A stretch of 50,207 nucleotides of DNA from Acidimicrobiia bacterium (GCA_020832495.1 JAFIEP010000049.1:1-50207), one strand, 5' to 3'; positions 25,557 through 36,264 are shown, counted from the stretch's first letter. Program-made: numbers and translations. The notes: generated from the letters alone by a model not told the origin.

Positions 25557-27440
25557 TCAAGGCTGGGTCAAGATCGGGTCATCGTCTGCTCGGCGGGTGA
25601 GAACGGCGTACAGCTCGGCGTAGAGGCCCCCAGCGGCGAGCAGCTCCGCGTGGCGACCCCGCTCACAGATCACGCCGTCCTCCACCACGAGGATCTGGTC
25701 GGCAGCGGTGATGGTCGACAACCGGTGGGCGATGACCACCGCCGTCCGACCGGCCAGCGCCTCGGACAACGCCAACTGCACGGCCGCCTCGCTCTCGGTG
25801 TCGAGATGGCTGGTGGCCTCGTCGAGCACCACGATGGCCGGATCCTTGAGCAACATCCGGGCGATGGCCACCCGCTGCTTCTCACCACCCGACAGGCGGT
25901 AGCCACGCTCGCCCACCACCGTGTCGTAGCCGTCGGGCAGCGCGGCGATCACGTGATGGATGCGCGCCGCACGGCAGGCGGCTTCGAGTTCCTCGTCGGT
26001 GGCGTCGGGACGGGCGTAGCGCAGGTTGGAACGCACCGTGTCGTGGAACAGGTGGGGGTCCTGGCCCACCACGCCGATGGCGGCACGAAGGCTGGACTGG
26101 GTGAGGTCCCGGACATCGTGGCCGTCGATACGCACCGCACCGCTGGTCACGTCGTACAGGCGCGGTAGCAGAGAGGCGATGGTCGACTTCCCGGCGCCGG
26201 ACGGCCCCACGAGGGCCACGGTCTGGCCAGGTTCGATGCGCGCGTCGATGCCACGCAGCACCAAGGTGCCTGCGCCCGCAGGCGGTGGCAGCGCCACGTC
26301 TCCTTCGAGGGACGCAACGGTGGCGTCGTGGGTGGGATAGCTGAACTCGACCGAGTCGAGCTCGATGGCACCTCGCGGCGCAACCAGGTCGACGGCACCG
26401 GGCCGGTCGACGATCGGATTCGGGGTGTCGAGCACTTCGAAGACCCGGTCGAACGACACCAGTGCCGTCATGACGTCCACCCGTGCGTTGGTCAGCGCGG
26501 TGAGCGGCTGGTAGATGCGCACCGTGTACGCCGCCAGCGCCACCAGGGTGCCGACGGTGATGGTGCCGGAGATCACCATCAGTCCGCCCACCCAGTACAC
26601 CGCGGCCGTGCCCACTGCCGCCACCAGCCCGAGGGCGATGAAGAAGGTTCGGCTGTACATGGCGGAGCGGACGCCGATGTCACGCACCCGCGCCGCCCGG
26701 CCGGCGAACTCTTCGGTCTCGCGGTCATAGTTGCCGAAGAGCTTCACCAGTAGGGCTCCGGCCACACCGAAGCGCTCGGTCATCGTCGAGTTCATGCCGG
26801 CGTTCACGTCCATACCCTCGCGGGTGATGTCCTGCAGGCGTCGGCCGACCCGCTTGGCCGGGACGATGAACACCGGCAGCAGGACGAGGGCCAGCAGCGT
26901 CAGTCGCCATTCGAGTACCACCATGGCCGTGAGGGTGGTGACCAACACGATGGCGTTCGACACGACGGCGCCCAGCGTGCCGGTGAGCGCTCGCTGGGCG
27001 CCGATGACGTCGTTGTTCAACCGGCTGACCAGCGCCCCGGTCTGGCTGCGAGTGAAGAATCCGACCGGCATGCGCTGCACGTGGTCGTAGAGCCGGACGC
27101 GCATGTCGAAGATGAGGCCCTCGCCGATGCGCGACGACCACCACCGTTCGAAGAACGACAACACGGCGGTGGCCACCGCCGCGGCCACGACCAGCAGGGC
27201 CAGTCGATTCAGTTCGGTTCGATTGGCCTCGGGAATGGCCACGTCGATGATCTGGCGGAACAGCAACGGTGGCGCCAACTCGACCACGGCCGTGACAATG
27301 ATCGTGACCAGGAAGCCGACCAGCATCGCTCGATAGGGTCGAGCGAACTGCAGCACGCGGCGCAGAACGTCCCGACCGAGGTGGACCCCCTCGATCTTCG
27401 AGGGATCCGAGCCCATCGCCATGTGAGGCCCCATCCGCAT
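25557..27440 (-). CDS. ABC exporter, fused permease and ATPase
   Basis: 627 aa half-transporter of the MsbA/MDR type. Six transmembrane helices occupy about residues 30-330 (the TM1 region reads MLVGFLVTIIVTAVVELAPPLL). The ATPase domain follows with Walker A GPSGAGKST (about 411-419), Q-loop GVVGQDPHLF, signature LSGGEKQR (about 516), Walker B IVVLDEATS (about 538) and the H-loop IAHRLST. An unusual short insert, GDVALPPPAGAGTLVL, lies just before the first ATPase strand. It would act as a dimer exporting lipid, peptide or drug; the substrate is unknown. TAGCAT ends 6 nt before the ATG at 27440 and no Shine-Dalgarno is visible, so it is probably leaderless. Monocistronic. Confidence 0.94.
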   Translation of the reverse strand: MRMGPHMAMGSDPSKIEGVHLGRDVLRRVLQFARPYRAMLVGFLVTIIVTAVVELAPPLLFRQIIDVAIPEANRTELNRLALLVVAAAVATAVLSFFERWWSSRIGEGLIFDMRVRLYDHVQRMPVGFFTRSQTGALVSRLNNDVIGAQRALTGTLGAVVSNAIVLVTTLTAMVVLEWRLTLLALVLLPVFIVPAKRVGRRLQDITREGMDVNAGMNSTMTERFGVAGALLVKLFGNYDRETEEFAGRAARVRDIGVRSAMYSRTFFIALGLVAAVGTAAVYWVGGLMVISGTITVGTLVALAAYTVRIYQPLTALTNARVDVMTALVSFDRVFEVLDTPNPIVDRPGAVDLVAPRGAIELDSVEFSYPTHDATVASLEGDVALPPPAGAGTLVLRGIDARIEPGQTVALVGPSGAGKSTIASLLPRLYDVTSGAVRIDGHDVRDLTQSSLRAAIGVVGQDPHLFHDTVRSNLRYARPDATDEELEAACRAARIHHVIAALPDGYDTVVGERGYRLSGGEKQRVAIARMLLKDPAIVVLDEATSHLDTESEAAVQLALSEALAGRTAVVIAHRLSTITAADQILVVEDGVICERGRHAELLAAGGLYAELYAVLTRRADDDPILTQP

Positions 27441-27584
27441 GGCGCCATGCTAGGGGTGCGCGACGGCGATCCCCCTGTGGCTCGCCCTTTCCGCGGTCTG
27501 CGCCGTGGGCAGCCGGAACCCGTGGCGCCACGGGCAACGCCCCGCCGGTGGTGGTGCCGAGCACCGAGTCCACCGGCCGGGCGA

Positions 27585-27674
27585 TGGCGGAGGGTATGGG
27601 ATTCGAACCCATGGTGACCCGGAGGCCACAACGGCTTTCGAGGCCGCCCCATTCGTCCGCTCTGGCAACCCTCC
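27585..27674 (-). tRNA. tRNA-Ser, anticodon CGA
   Basis: The 7-bp acceptor stem pairs 27668-27674 with 27589-27595. The discriminator G is at 27588 and CCA is encoded (27587-27585). The anticodon stem GCGGC/GCCGT holds loop CTCGAAA, anticodon CGA. The long variable arm and GGTTCGAATCC T-loop are present, as required for a class II serine tRNA. TACAGT (27687-27682) ends 7 nt before the mature 5' end. Confidence 0.96.
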
Positions 27675-27766
27675 GTCGGCGACTGTAGCCGCCGACTCCC
27701 CCCACGGCGAAGGCGATACGACTCGCTGCGACGTCGTGTGGCAGCTCGGCCGGGTGCCCCAGTGGG

Positions 27767-28213
27767 TCAGCGACGAGCGGCGAAGAACGTCGACAGCAAC
27801 GCAGCGCAACGATCGGTCGCCACGCCCGACCGCCAGGTCAGTTCGTGCCCGAGCCGTGGGTCCACCACCAAGTTGTAGAGCGAGCCGACGGCGCCACCCT
27901 TGAGGTCGGCGGCGCCATAGACGAGTTCGTCCAGTCGAGCCGCTACAGCAGCGCCGGCGCACATGGGACAGGGCTCGAGCGTGACCACCAGGGAGCAGCC
28001 GTCGAGGCGCCAGCGGCCGAGTCGTTCCGCCGCGTCCCGCAGCGCCAGCACTTCGGCGTGGGCGGTGGGGTCGCCGGTCAACTCCCGTTCATTGTGCCGA
28101 GCGGCGAGGACCTCGTCCCCACGCAGGATCACTGCACCGACCGGTACGTCGTCGTGGGACAGCGCCCGCTCGGCCTCCACCAGTGCCAGTTCCATGGCCT
28201 GCTCGTCGTTCAC
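27767..28213 (-). CDS. tadA: tRNA-specific adenosine deaminase
   Basis: 148 aa from the GTG at 28213. It deaminates the wobble adenosine of tRNA-Arg(ACG) to inosine. The zinc site is complete: HAE at 52-54 (His52 ligand, Glu54 proton shuttle) and PCPMC at 81-85 (Cys82, Cys85). VPVGAVIL and AARHNERELTGDPTAHAE are typical. The longer in-frame ORF upstream would run through a tRNA gene and is not coding. TAGCGT lies 8 nt before the GTG with no Shine-Dalgarno, so a leaderless mRNA is likely. It sits between two serine tRNA genes, in the tadA-ffs-dnaX neighbourhood common in actinobacteria. Confidence 0.93.
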   Translation of the reverse strand: MNDEQAMELALVEAERALSHDDVPVGAVILRGDEVLAARHNERELTGDPTAHAEVLALRDAAERLGRWRLDGCSLVVTLEPCPMCAGAAVAARLDELVYGAADLKGGAVGSLYNLVVDPRLGHELTWRSGVATDRCAALLSTFFAARR

Positions 28214-28316
28214 GTTGGGCGACGCTACCGGTTCGGCGCACCACCACCCGGCGACCCCTCGACGCTGCAGTGGCGCGCCGGGGGCCGGGCACGACGCGCC
28301 CGGCCCTCGCACGGAG

Positions 28317-28401
28317 CGGAGGGTGTGGGATTCGAACCCACGGTGACTTGCGCCACACACGCTTTCCAAGCGTGCCGATTCGGCCGCTCTCGCAACCCTC
28401 C
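28317..28401 (-). tRNA. tRNA-Ser, anticodon GGA
   Basis: The acceptor stem pairs 28395-28401 with 28318-28324, with discriminator G at 28317. CCA is not encoded. The anticodon stem CACGC/GCGTG holds loop TTGGAAA, anticodon GGA. A long variable arm and a GGTTCGAATCC T-loop mark it as a class II serine tRNA. Confidence 0.96.
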
Positions 28402-28447
28402 GAGCAATCCCTCCCGACGCCGTCGGGTGGGCTGCGACCGGACAGGC

Positions 28448-28453
28448 TATCCT
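28448..28453 (+). promoter_or_regulatory. -10 box of the SRP RNA gene
   Basis: TATCCT lies about 10-15 nt upstream of the outer stem of the SRP RNA. No good -35 is visible 17 bp further upstream. Confidence 0.5.
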
Positions 28454-28476
28454 GTTCGCAGCGCCCGTCCCCATCG

Positions 28477-28582
28477 GTGATGGCCGGGCCCTGTGCAATC
28501 GGAGGCCGTGAACCAGGTCAGGGCCGGGAGGCAGCAGCCTTCAGCGGAATCTCCGGTGTGCCGCAGGTCGCCTGGCCATCAC
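28477..28582 (+). ncRNA. ffs: Signal recognition particle RNA, small bacterial type
   Basis: The conserved apical core (CCAGGTCAGGGCCGGGAGG, then CAGCAGCC, about 28512-28539) carries a GGGA tetraloop and the asymmetric loop bound by Ffh. The ends GTGATGGCC and GGCCATCAC pair perfectly. The stem can be extended outward with mismatches to 28464-28595, which may include processing or terminator sequence. The RNA forms the SRP with Ffh for co-translational membrane targeting. The location just upstream of dnaX is the classic one. Confidence 0.93.
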
Positions 28583-28642
28583 CCGTGGGGGCGGGTGTTG
28601 CGCGTGAGGTCAGGTCGCCGCGGCCGGTAGGCTCGGGCGCCG

Positions 28643-30693
<2,051 letters not shown>

Positions 30694-30697
<4 letters not shown>

Positions 30698-31191
30698 GCG
30701 ACGAACCGATGTCAGGGGCACCCGGACCCGGGATGTCCGGAATGCCCGACATGGGCGGCCTGCTGGAACAGGCCATGCAGATGCAGCAGCAGCTGCTCGA
30801 CGCACAGGCAACCGCGGCGGCCACCGAGGTGGAGGGCGTCGCCGGCGGTGGCGTCGTGCGCGTCACCATGACCGCCGACCTCCAGGTGCGCCGGGTGCAG
30901 ATCGACCCCGAGCTGGCCGACCCCGACGAGCTCGAGATGCTGCAAGATCTGGTGGTGGCGGCCGTGAACGACGCCATCGGCCGTGCCGACGAGGTGCGTG
31001 CAGCCTCGATGGGAGGTGGCCTCCCCGATCCCGGCGAGCTGCTGGCCGGCCTCGGCCTGGGCTCCTCGGGTGGGGCACCGGCGGGGCTCGACGCCTTGCT
31101 CAGCGGCGTCCCCGGCATCGACGACGGCTCGCTCATACCCGAGGTCGACGACATTGGTGACGACGAGGGACAGGACGACGACCGGTCGTGA
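30694..31191 (+). CDS. YbaB/EbfC-family nucleoid-associated protein
   Basis: 165 aa from the ATG at 30694, overlapping the dnaX stop by four bases. The family core is [19 protein letters not shown] followed by [28 protein letters not shown] and [15 protein letters not shown] (about residues 18-105). It forms a dimeric tweezer-like DNA-binding fold. The N-terminal Met/Gly/Pro-rich lead and the acidic C-terminal ~60 residues extend the usual ~105-aa family length. It lies between dnaX and recR in the order conserved across many bacteria, suggesting a role tied to DNA recombination or nucleoid structure. Confidence 0.93.
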
Positions 31192-31796
31192 GCCCCTACG
31201 CCGGGCCGGTCCAGGACCTCATCGACGAGCTCGGCCGACTCCCGGGCATCGGGCCGAAGTCGGCGCAACGCATCGCCTTCCATCTGCTGAAGCTCCCCAC
31301 GCCCGATGCACAACGGCTGGCCACGGCCATCACCGAGGCCAAGGCCCGCGTTGCGTTCTGCCAACGATGCTTCAACGTCTGCGAGGGCGAGCTCTGTGAC
31401 ATCTGCGCCGACCCGCGACGCGACGGCAACCTGTTGTGCGTGGTGGAGGAGGCGCGTGACCTCGTGGCCGTGGAAAAGACTGGGGAGTTCAAGGGCCGGT
31501 ACCACGTGCTCCAAGGCGCCATCTCACCCATCGAGGGCATCGGGCCCGAGCAGCTCCGGATCAAGGAACTGCTCGTCCGCCTCGATCCCGAAGGCGTGCA
31601 GGAGGTGATCGTCTGCACCAACCCGAATATCGAAGGTGAGGCGACCGCCATGTACCTCGCACGGCTGCTCGACCCCCTCGGGTGCCGCGTCACCCGACTG
31701 GCCTCGGGTCTGCCGGTGGGCGGCGACCTGGAGTACGCCGACGAACTGACCCTCGGCCGAGCCATCGAAGGCCGCCGCACCCTCGACGCCAGCTGA
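31188..31796 (+). CDS. recR: Recombination mediator protein RecR
   Basis: 202 aa from the GTG at 31188, overlapping the ybaB stop. RecR acts with RecO and RecF to load RecA at single-strand gaps. Domains in order: helix-hairpin-helix ([20 protein letters not shown], about 13-32), the four-cysteine zinc finger ([16 protein letters not shown], about 57-72), the Toprim domain ([36 protein letters not shown]), and the C-terminal [24 protein letters not shown], a family signature. Length and motifs are standard. Last gene of dnaX-ybaB-recR. Confidence 0.96.
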   Translation: MSPYAGPVQDLIDELGRLPGIGPKSAQRIAFHLLKLPTPDAQRLATAITEAKARVAFCQRCFNVCEGELCDICADPRRDGNLLCVVEEARDLVAVEKTGEFKGRYHVLQGAISPIEGIGPEQLRIKELLVRLDPEGVQEVIVCTNPNIEGEATAMYLARLLDPLGCRVTRLASGLPVGGDLEYADELTLGRAIEGRRTLDAS

Positions 31797-31820
31797 CTCA
31801 CCGCGCCCTCCCTCGGACCG

Positions 31821-31844
31821 CGCCCCCTCGCCCCCTCGCCCCCT
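31821..31844. repeat. Three tandem copies of an 8-bp unit after recR
   Basis: CGCCCCCT is repeated three times, followed by a partial copy, in the recR/paaX intergenic gap (31797-31919). No hairpin terminator is apparent in this gap. Confidence 0.85.
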
Positions 31845-31919
31845 CGCCCTTGAGATCTTGCGTTCGTTCGCGAGGCCCCAGCACGCGAGACGCACGCAGC
31901 AATGCAGGGGCAGGGGCGC

Positions 31920-32738
31920 TCAGCTGGTGGACAGCTGGCGACGAAACCAGTCGGCCCACGCTGTCTTGAAGGCGTCGTCGTAGCCGTCATAGGTGCGGCG
32001 GAGGGCATCGCCCGGCCAGTCGCAGGGCAGCAGGGCCGGCGGGAGCAGCGGGTCAACCAACAGATGGCGCAACACCGCCGCTGACAGGACGAACCCCGGG
32101 GCGATGGCCTCCTGGTCGCCCTCGACCAATGCTCCGACCGAGGCCTCCAGTCGCTCCCGGTACGACTCGGCTCGGCTCGCCCAGCCCTCGAGGTCCCACA
32201 ACGACGCCGCCAGAGTGGCGGGGTCGAGTTCGGGCTCCGAGCGGAACACGGTGCACTGCTCAGCCACCACCGACCCCGACGCCGGATGTCGATCGGCGCG
32301 GAGATTGTCCGGCCGCAGCCACACCCCTTCTCGGAGTTCGGCCACGTGCAGGGTGGCCATGGCGGCGCGCAAGGCCGCCCGCTCGGCAGCGGCGCGGGCC
32401 GGCCCCACCACCACTGCGTGCCACCACCGTCCGTCCCAGTCACCGGAGGCAACGACCCGGGCCTCCTGCTGGCGACGCTGACGTTCGAGCAACCGACCCC
32501 CCAGTCGGTAGGCACCGGCCTCGGGTTCCGATGCGAGCTCACCCGAGCGCAACATGCGAGAGATGGCGGTGCGGGTGGCCCCCTGGGAGATGCCGAACAG
32601 CTCGCCGCAGCGAACCAGAACCTGGACCGGCAGACGAGGTGGATCCACGCCGAGCAGGGTGCTGGCCACCACCGACCGGGCGCTCAGCGGTGGGAAGCCG
32701 TCGGGCCCCTCGGCTCGGGCGTGGGAATCCGCGGCCAT
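31920..32738 (-). CDS. PaaX-family transcriptional regulator
   Basis: 272 aa from the ATG at 32738. The N-terminal winged helix matches PaaX: SARSVVASTLLGVDPPRLPVQVLVRCGELFGISQGATRTAISRMLRSGEL, then YRLGGRLLERQRRQ. The central domain (WDGRWWHAVVVGPARAAAERAALRAAMATLHVAELREGVWLRPDNL) and C-terminal domain (FVLSAAVLRHLLVDPLLPPALLP, WPGDALRRTY) are also family-typical. PaaX of E. coli represses phenylacetate genes until phenylacetyl-CoA binds; no such genes occur here, so an acyl-CoA ligand is only a guess. TACGGT ends 7 nt before the ATG and no Shine-Dalgarno is present. It is divergent from a desaturase gene that is its obvious candidate target. Confidence 0.9.
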   Translation of the reverse strand: MAADSHARAEGPDGFPPLSARSVVASTLLGVDPPRLPVQVLVRCGELFGISQGATRTAISRMLRSGELASEPEAGAYRLGGRLLERQRRQQEARVVASGDWDGRWWHAVVVGPARAAAERAALRAAMATLHVAELREGVWLRPDNLRADRHPASGSVVAEQCTVFRSEPELDPATLAASLWDLEGWASRAESYRERLEASVGALVEGDQEAIAPGFVLSAAVLRHLLVDPLLPPALLPCDWPGDALRRTYDGYDDAFKTAWADWFRRQLSTS

Positions 32739-32813
32739 CAGCCAGACCGTAGCGGCCGGCCGGCGCGTGCTCCCCGGTGACGCCACACCGGTCCTCCTGC
32801 GGATGCGTCGTGT

Positions 32814-32851
32814 CTTACATTCTTGTCGCAGCCGTCGGTTGACTGTAAGAT
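32814..32851 (+). promoter_or_regulatory. Desaturase promoter flanked by an inverted repeat
   Basis: TTGTCG (32823-32828), a 17-bp spacer and TAAGAT (32846-32851) form a good promoter for the desaturase gene. CTTACA (32814-32819) and TGTAAG (32844-32849) are perfect 6-bp inverted arms whose centres are about 30 bp apart, bracketing the promoter. This could be an operator for the divergent PaaX-type regulator. Confidence 0.5.
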
Positions 32852-32910
32852 CGATGCCACGGGCCGCAACCTCGCTATCGGAGCGGCACCGACCCGAGAG
32901 GATCGTCACC

Positions 32911-34068
32911 ATGGCCACCGCCACCCAACCGGAGTCTCGCCCCACCCTTGCCGGACCCGCCGCCGTCGGGCTGGGTCCCGAGCGGTGGGTGGGCGTCGAC
33001 CACCCCGACCGCGCCGGCGCCACCGACGGCCGCGATCCGGCCGAGCCGCTCGTCGGCCAGGGCGGCATGGTGCCCGATCCGTCGCTGCTCCCCGACACCC
33101 TTCCCACCGACCGGCTGAGTCCGACCGGGCGCCCCCTGCCAGCACTGCGCAACGAGCTGCGCCGCGTCCCCGACCTGCGCAACGCCGCCAACGTCGCCTC
33201 GGTGTGGCTGCAGTCCTTCGGGCTCATCGCCCTCGCCTGTTGGCTCACCCCGGAGCTCCCCCTCGCTGCGGCACTGGCCGTGTGGGCCGTGACCTTCCTC
33301 CTCATGGGACGGGCCTTTGCGTGCTACGCCATCTTGGGCCACGAAGCCGCCCACCGGTTGCTGTTCTCCAACAAGAAACTGAACGACCTCGTCGGCGGCT
33401 GGGGCGTTGCGTACCCGGCGTTCGTGCCACTCGCTGCCTACCGCCGCGCACACATGGCCCACCACAAGGACGAGTTCGGGCCCCACGAGCCCGACCTGGC
33501 CTTCTACAACGGCTACCCGGTGGAGCCGGCCACCCTGCGACGCCGTCTGTGGCGTGATGCCCGTGGCTCGTCGGGGTGGAAGAACCTACGGGCCCTGCTG
33601 CGAGCACTGAAGAGCGAGTCGTCCCGTCCGTTCGCGCTGCCCATCGCCGTGTCACAGCTCGGCGTGGTGGCCGTGCTCCTGGCCATCGGCGGGTGGCAGC
33701 GCTGGTGGCTCTACCCGCTGCTGTGGCTGGCGCCGTGGATGACGGTGTGGCGGGTCATCAACCGGCTGCGTTCCATCGGGGAGCACGGCGGTCTCATGCG
33801 TTCGAACGACCGTCGACTCACCACCCACGTGGTCCGCCAGAACCTGTGGGCCCGCTTCTGGATGGTGCCGTTCAACACGGGCTGGCATCTCGCCCACCAC
33901 GTGGATGCCGGTGTCCCCTTCCAACACCTGCCGCTCCTGCACGCCGAACTGGTGGACGCCGGCTGGGTGACCGAGGAGCTCGAGTACCCCAACTACCGGG
34001 CGCTGTGGCGAGCGATGGCCTCTGCCCCTCAACCGGCGTCGTCGGGTGTGACGTCACCGTCGTCGTGA
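32911..34068 (+). CDS. Membrane fatty-acid desaturase family protein
   Basis: 385 aa from the ATG at 32911, with a GAGAGGA Shine-Dalgarno at 32896-32902. Three histidine boxes of a di-iron membrane desaturase are present: HEAAH (144-148), HMAHH (181-185) and HLAHH (about 326-330). Hydrophobic segments lie between 95 and 170 and around 240-280. The first ~80 residues are soluble and Pro-rich. The family introduces double bonds or hydroxyls into lipid chains or related substrates using O2; a carotenoid or hydroxylase-type substrate cannot be excluded. It is divergent from a PaaX-type regulator. Its 3' end overlaps the convergent larC gene by 40 bp. Confidence 0.88.
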   Translation: MATATQPESRPTLAGPAAVGLGPERWVGVDHPDRAGATDGRDPAEPLVGQGGMVPDPSLLPDTLPTDRLSPTGRPLPALRNELRRVPDLRNAANVASVWLQSFGLIALACWLTPELPLAAALAVWAVTFLLMGRAFACYAILGHEAAHRLLFSNKKLNDLVGGWGVAYPAFVPLAAYRRAHMAHHKDEFGPHEPDLAFYNGYPVEPATLRRRLWRDARGSSGWKNLRALLRALKSESSRPFALPIAVSQLGVVAVLLAIGGWQRWWLYPLLWLAPWMTVWRVINRLRSIGEHGGLMRSNDRRLTTHVVRQNLWARFWMVPFNTGWHLAHHVDAGVPFQHLPLLHAELVDAGWVTEELEYPNYRALWRAMASAPQPASSGVTSPSS

Positions 34069-35339
34069 CCAAGATGATGGTCGTGCGAGTGGTCGTGACC
34101 ACCGCCCTCGTCGACCGTTCCCGGCGTCGGTAGCCGGCGCACAGCGGCGGGCTCGGCACCCCCGTCGTCGCCACGCCACGCTGCCTCGGCCAAGAACACC
34201 ACCTCGCGCAGGGGACGTCCCGTGCGTCGAGCGACCGCCACGGCGTCGTCGTGTTCCACCTTCACTCGCCCACGCCCCACCTTCAGTCGCACCGCCAGCC
34301 CGTCGACCGTCACGTGCTCCGCCGACCGGGCGAACGGCCACCGCTCGAGTGTCTGGGCCCGCACCCCCATCGAACCGGTCTCCGTCCGTAACACCTCGAC
34401 GAGGTCGGCCACCAGGGCAGGCTCGCACAGGGCGCTCACCGTGTGGGCGGGTCGGCCCTTCTTCATGAGGATGGGACTGAGCCAGGCGTCGTGGGCGCCG
34501 GCCGACAGCAGCTCCTCGACGGCGTGGGCCAGCGTTTCGCCGGTGACGTCGTCGACGTTCACCTCCACCAGCACCACCGGTTGGCCCCGCTCGGCGGCGG
34601 CGGCCCGTTCGCCCACCACCACCTGCAGCAGGTTGGGACGCTCGCCCAGCTCGGCAGTGCCGGCGCCGAACCCGACGTCGCGCACCACCATGTCGGGCAT
34701 CGGCCCCCAGTCGGTGGCCAACGCAGCAGCCAGCGCAGCGCCTGTGGGCGTGGTCAGCTCCACGTTGAGATCCAGCGAGTACGTGGGCGCACCCCGCAGC
34801 AACTCCGTCACCGCCGGGACGGGGATGGGCATGAGCCCGTGCGCGGCGCGCACCGTGCCGGTGCCGTTGGCCACCGGGGAGAACACGAGCTCGTCGATAC
34901 CCAGCACCTCCATGGCAGCGCACGAGCCCACCACGTCGATGATGGCGTCGATGCCACCCACCTCGTGGAAGTGGACCTGCGAGGGAGGTCGACGGTGCAG
35001 GTGACCCTCGGCCACCGCCAACGCCTCGAAGGTGGCCAGAGCCCGGCGTCGGACCCGCTCGGGCAGGCGCGCCTCCTCCACCAACCCCACGATGTGCGAG
35101 GCCGTGCGCACCACGGTGGTCGCCTCGGCCACCACGTGGATCTTGGTGCCGCCGATGCCGGTGCGCAGCACGGGCTCGGCCTCGAGCGCCCAGCCTGACA
35201 CCGGCAACCGCTCGCACATGCCGCGCACCTCGTCGAGGCCGGCGCCGGCGTCCACCAGCGCGCCGAGCGTCATGTCCCCGGCAATGCCGGAGAAGCAGTG
35301 GAACCACGCCACGGTGGTCGAACGTTCCTGTGGACTCAC
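34029..35339 (-). CDS. larC: Nickel insertion protein of nickel-pincer cofactor synthesis
   Basis: 436 aa from the GTG at 35339. LarC inserts nickel into the pyridinium bis-thiocarboxylate precursor to make the nickel-pincer nucleotide cofactor of lactate racemase and related enzymes. Family segments are FHCFSGIAGDMTLGALVDAG at the N-terminus, VHFHEVGGIDAIIDVVGS, LTTPTGAALAAALA, VEVNVDDVTGETLAHAVEELL and LMKKGRPAHTVSALC. The C-terminus ends in a His/Asp tail (HDHSHDHHLGHDD), probably nickel-binding. It is one uninterrupted frame, unlike the Lactobacillus gene, which needs a programmed frameshift. The start overlaps the larB stop by four bases. Confidence 0.9.
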   Translation of the reverse strand: MSPQERSTTVAWFHCFSGIAGDMTLGALVDAGAGLDEVRGMCERLPVSGWALEAEPVLRTGIGGTKIHVVAEATTVVRTASHIVGLVEEARLPERVRRRALATFEALAVAEGHLHRRPPSQVHFHEVGGIDAIIDVVGSCAAMEVLGIDELVFSPVANGTGTVRAAHGLMPIPVPAVTELLRGAPTYSLDLNVELTTPTGAALAAALATDWGPMPDMVVRDVGFGAGTAELGERPNLLQVVVGERAAAAERGQPVVLVEVNVDDVTGETLAHAVEELLSAGAHDAWLSPILMKKGRPAHTVSALCEPALVADLVEVLRTETGSMGVRAQTLERWPFARSAEHVTVDGLAVRLKVGRGRVKVEHDDAVAVARRTGRPLREVVFLAEAAWRGDDGGAEPAAVRRLPTPGTVDEGGGHDHSHDHHLGHDDGDVTPDDAG

Positions 35340-36145
35340 GTGGCGTCTCCCCGACCGTCGCCACCACGTCGACGGCCGGCCAGCGACAGCATCCGCAACG
35401 CAGCGGTGGCTGCACCGAAGCCGTTGTCGATACCCACCACCGTGACCCCCGCCGCGCACGACGACGTCATGGCCAGCAGCGCCGTCACTCCTTCGAGCGA
35501 ACTGCCATAGCCCGTGCTGGTGGGCACGGCCACCACCGGCGCGGAGGTGAGTCCACCGGCCACACTGGCCAGCGCACCTTCCATCCCGGCGACCACCACC
35601 ACCACGTCGGCTTCCTGGAGTCGGCGCACCTCGGGGAGAAGGCGATGCAGCCCGGCCACCCCGACGTCGACCAGCACATCGGCCACCACCCCCATCGCAC
35701 CCAGGACGGCCACGGCCTCCTCGGCCACCGGCAGGTCGGAGGTTCCCGCAGCGCACACCAGCACCCGGTCGTCGACCCGCGGCGCTGCGGGACGCCACAC
35801 CAAGGTGGCGGTCGGCTGCCCACTGTGGCACGGGCCGTCGTGTGCCACGCCACCGGGATGGGCGGCGAACGCCGCCTCCTGGTGCTCGATCCCCGCCCGG
35901 CTCACCACGACGGGGGCCTCCGACGCGGCCAGGAGACGACCGACGGCGGTCGCCACGTGCGTCGGGGTCTTGCCGGGGGCGTACACGGTCTCGGCCATGC
36001 CCGTGCGGAGGCTCCGGTGATGATCGAGGCGCAGCCCGTCCCCGACGTCGTAGGGGAGCGCCCTCAGGCGCGCCACCGCCTCGTCGGCATCGACCGTGCC
36101 GTCGGCCACCGCCGCCACGAGGTTCCGGATGGCTTGTTCGTCCAC
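35336..36145 (-). CDS. larB: Pyridinium-3,5-biscarboxylic acid mononucleotide synthase
   Basis: 269 aa from the GTG at 36145; no strong Shine-Dalgarno is visible. LarB carboxylates and hydrolyses nicotinic acid adenine dinucleotide in the first step of nickel-pincer cofactor synthesis. The N-terminal ~90 residues are LarB-specific (LPYDVGDGLRLDHHRSLRTGMAETVYAPGKTPTH). The C-terminal ~150 residues resemble PurE: VLVCAAGTSDLPVAEEA, VVVAGMEGALASVAGGLTSAPVVAVPTSTGYG and the terminal GIDNGFGAA. larE and an apo-enzyme such as larA are not in the window, so the sulfur-transfer step and the client must be encoded elsewhere. Confidence 0.9.
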   Translation of the reverse strand: MDEQAIRNLVAAVADGTVDADEAVARLRALPYDVGDGLRLDHHRSLRTGMAETVYAPGKTPTHVATAVGRLLAASEAPVVVSRAGIEHQEAAFAAHPGGVAHDGPCHSGQPTATLVWRPAAPRVDDRVLVCAAGTSDLPVAEEAVAVLGAMGVVADVLVDVGVAGLHRLLPEVRRLQEADVVVVVAGMEGALASVAGGLTSAPVVAVPTSTGYGSSLEGVTALLAMTSSCAAGVTVVGIDNGFGAATAALRMLSLAGRRRGGDGRGDAT

Positions 36146-36264
36146 CGTTCCATCATCGCCGCCCACACGTCCGGCCACCAGCCCGTCCCACCGATGACGC
36201 CGACCGATGGCGCCAACCGGTCGCGATCGCCCGACCGGAGCGGTGGCGCGTATCCTGCGACGTC

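Noticed and set aside
28214-28498. A longer N-terminus for TadA
   Set aside because: It would read through tRNA-Ser(GGA), and the family N-terminus begins at about 28213.
31821-31844. Tandem repeats as a possible CRISPR array
   Set aside because: The units are 8 bp with no spacers and no cas genes occur in the window.
34029-35339. Programmed frameshift in larC, as in Lactobacillus
   Set aside because: The whole protein is in one frame here, with all conserved segments present.
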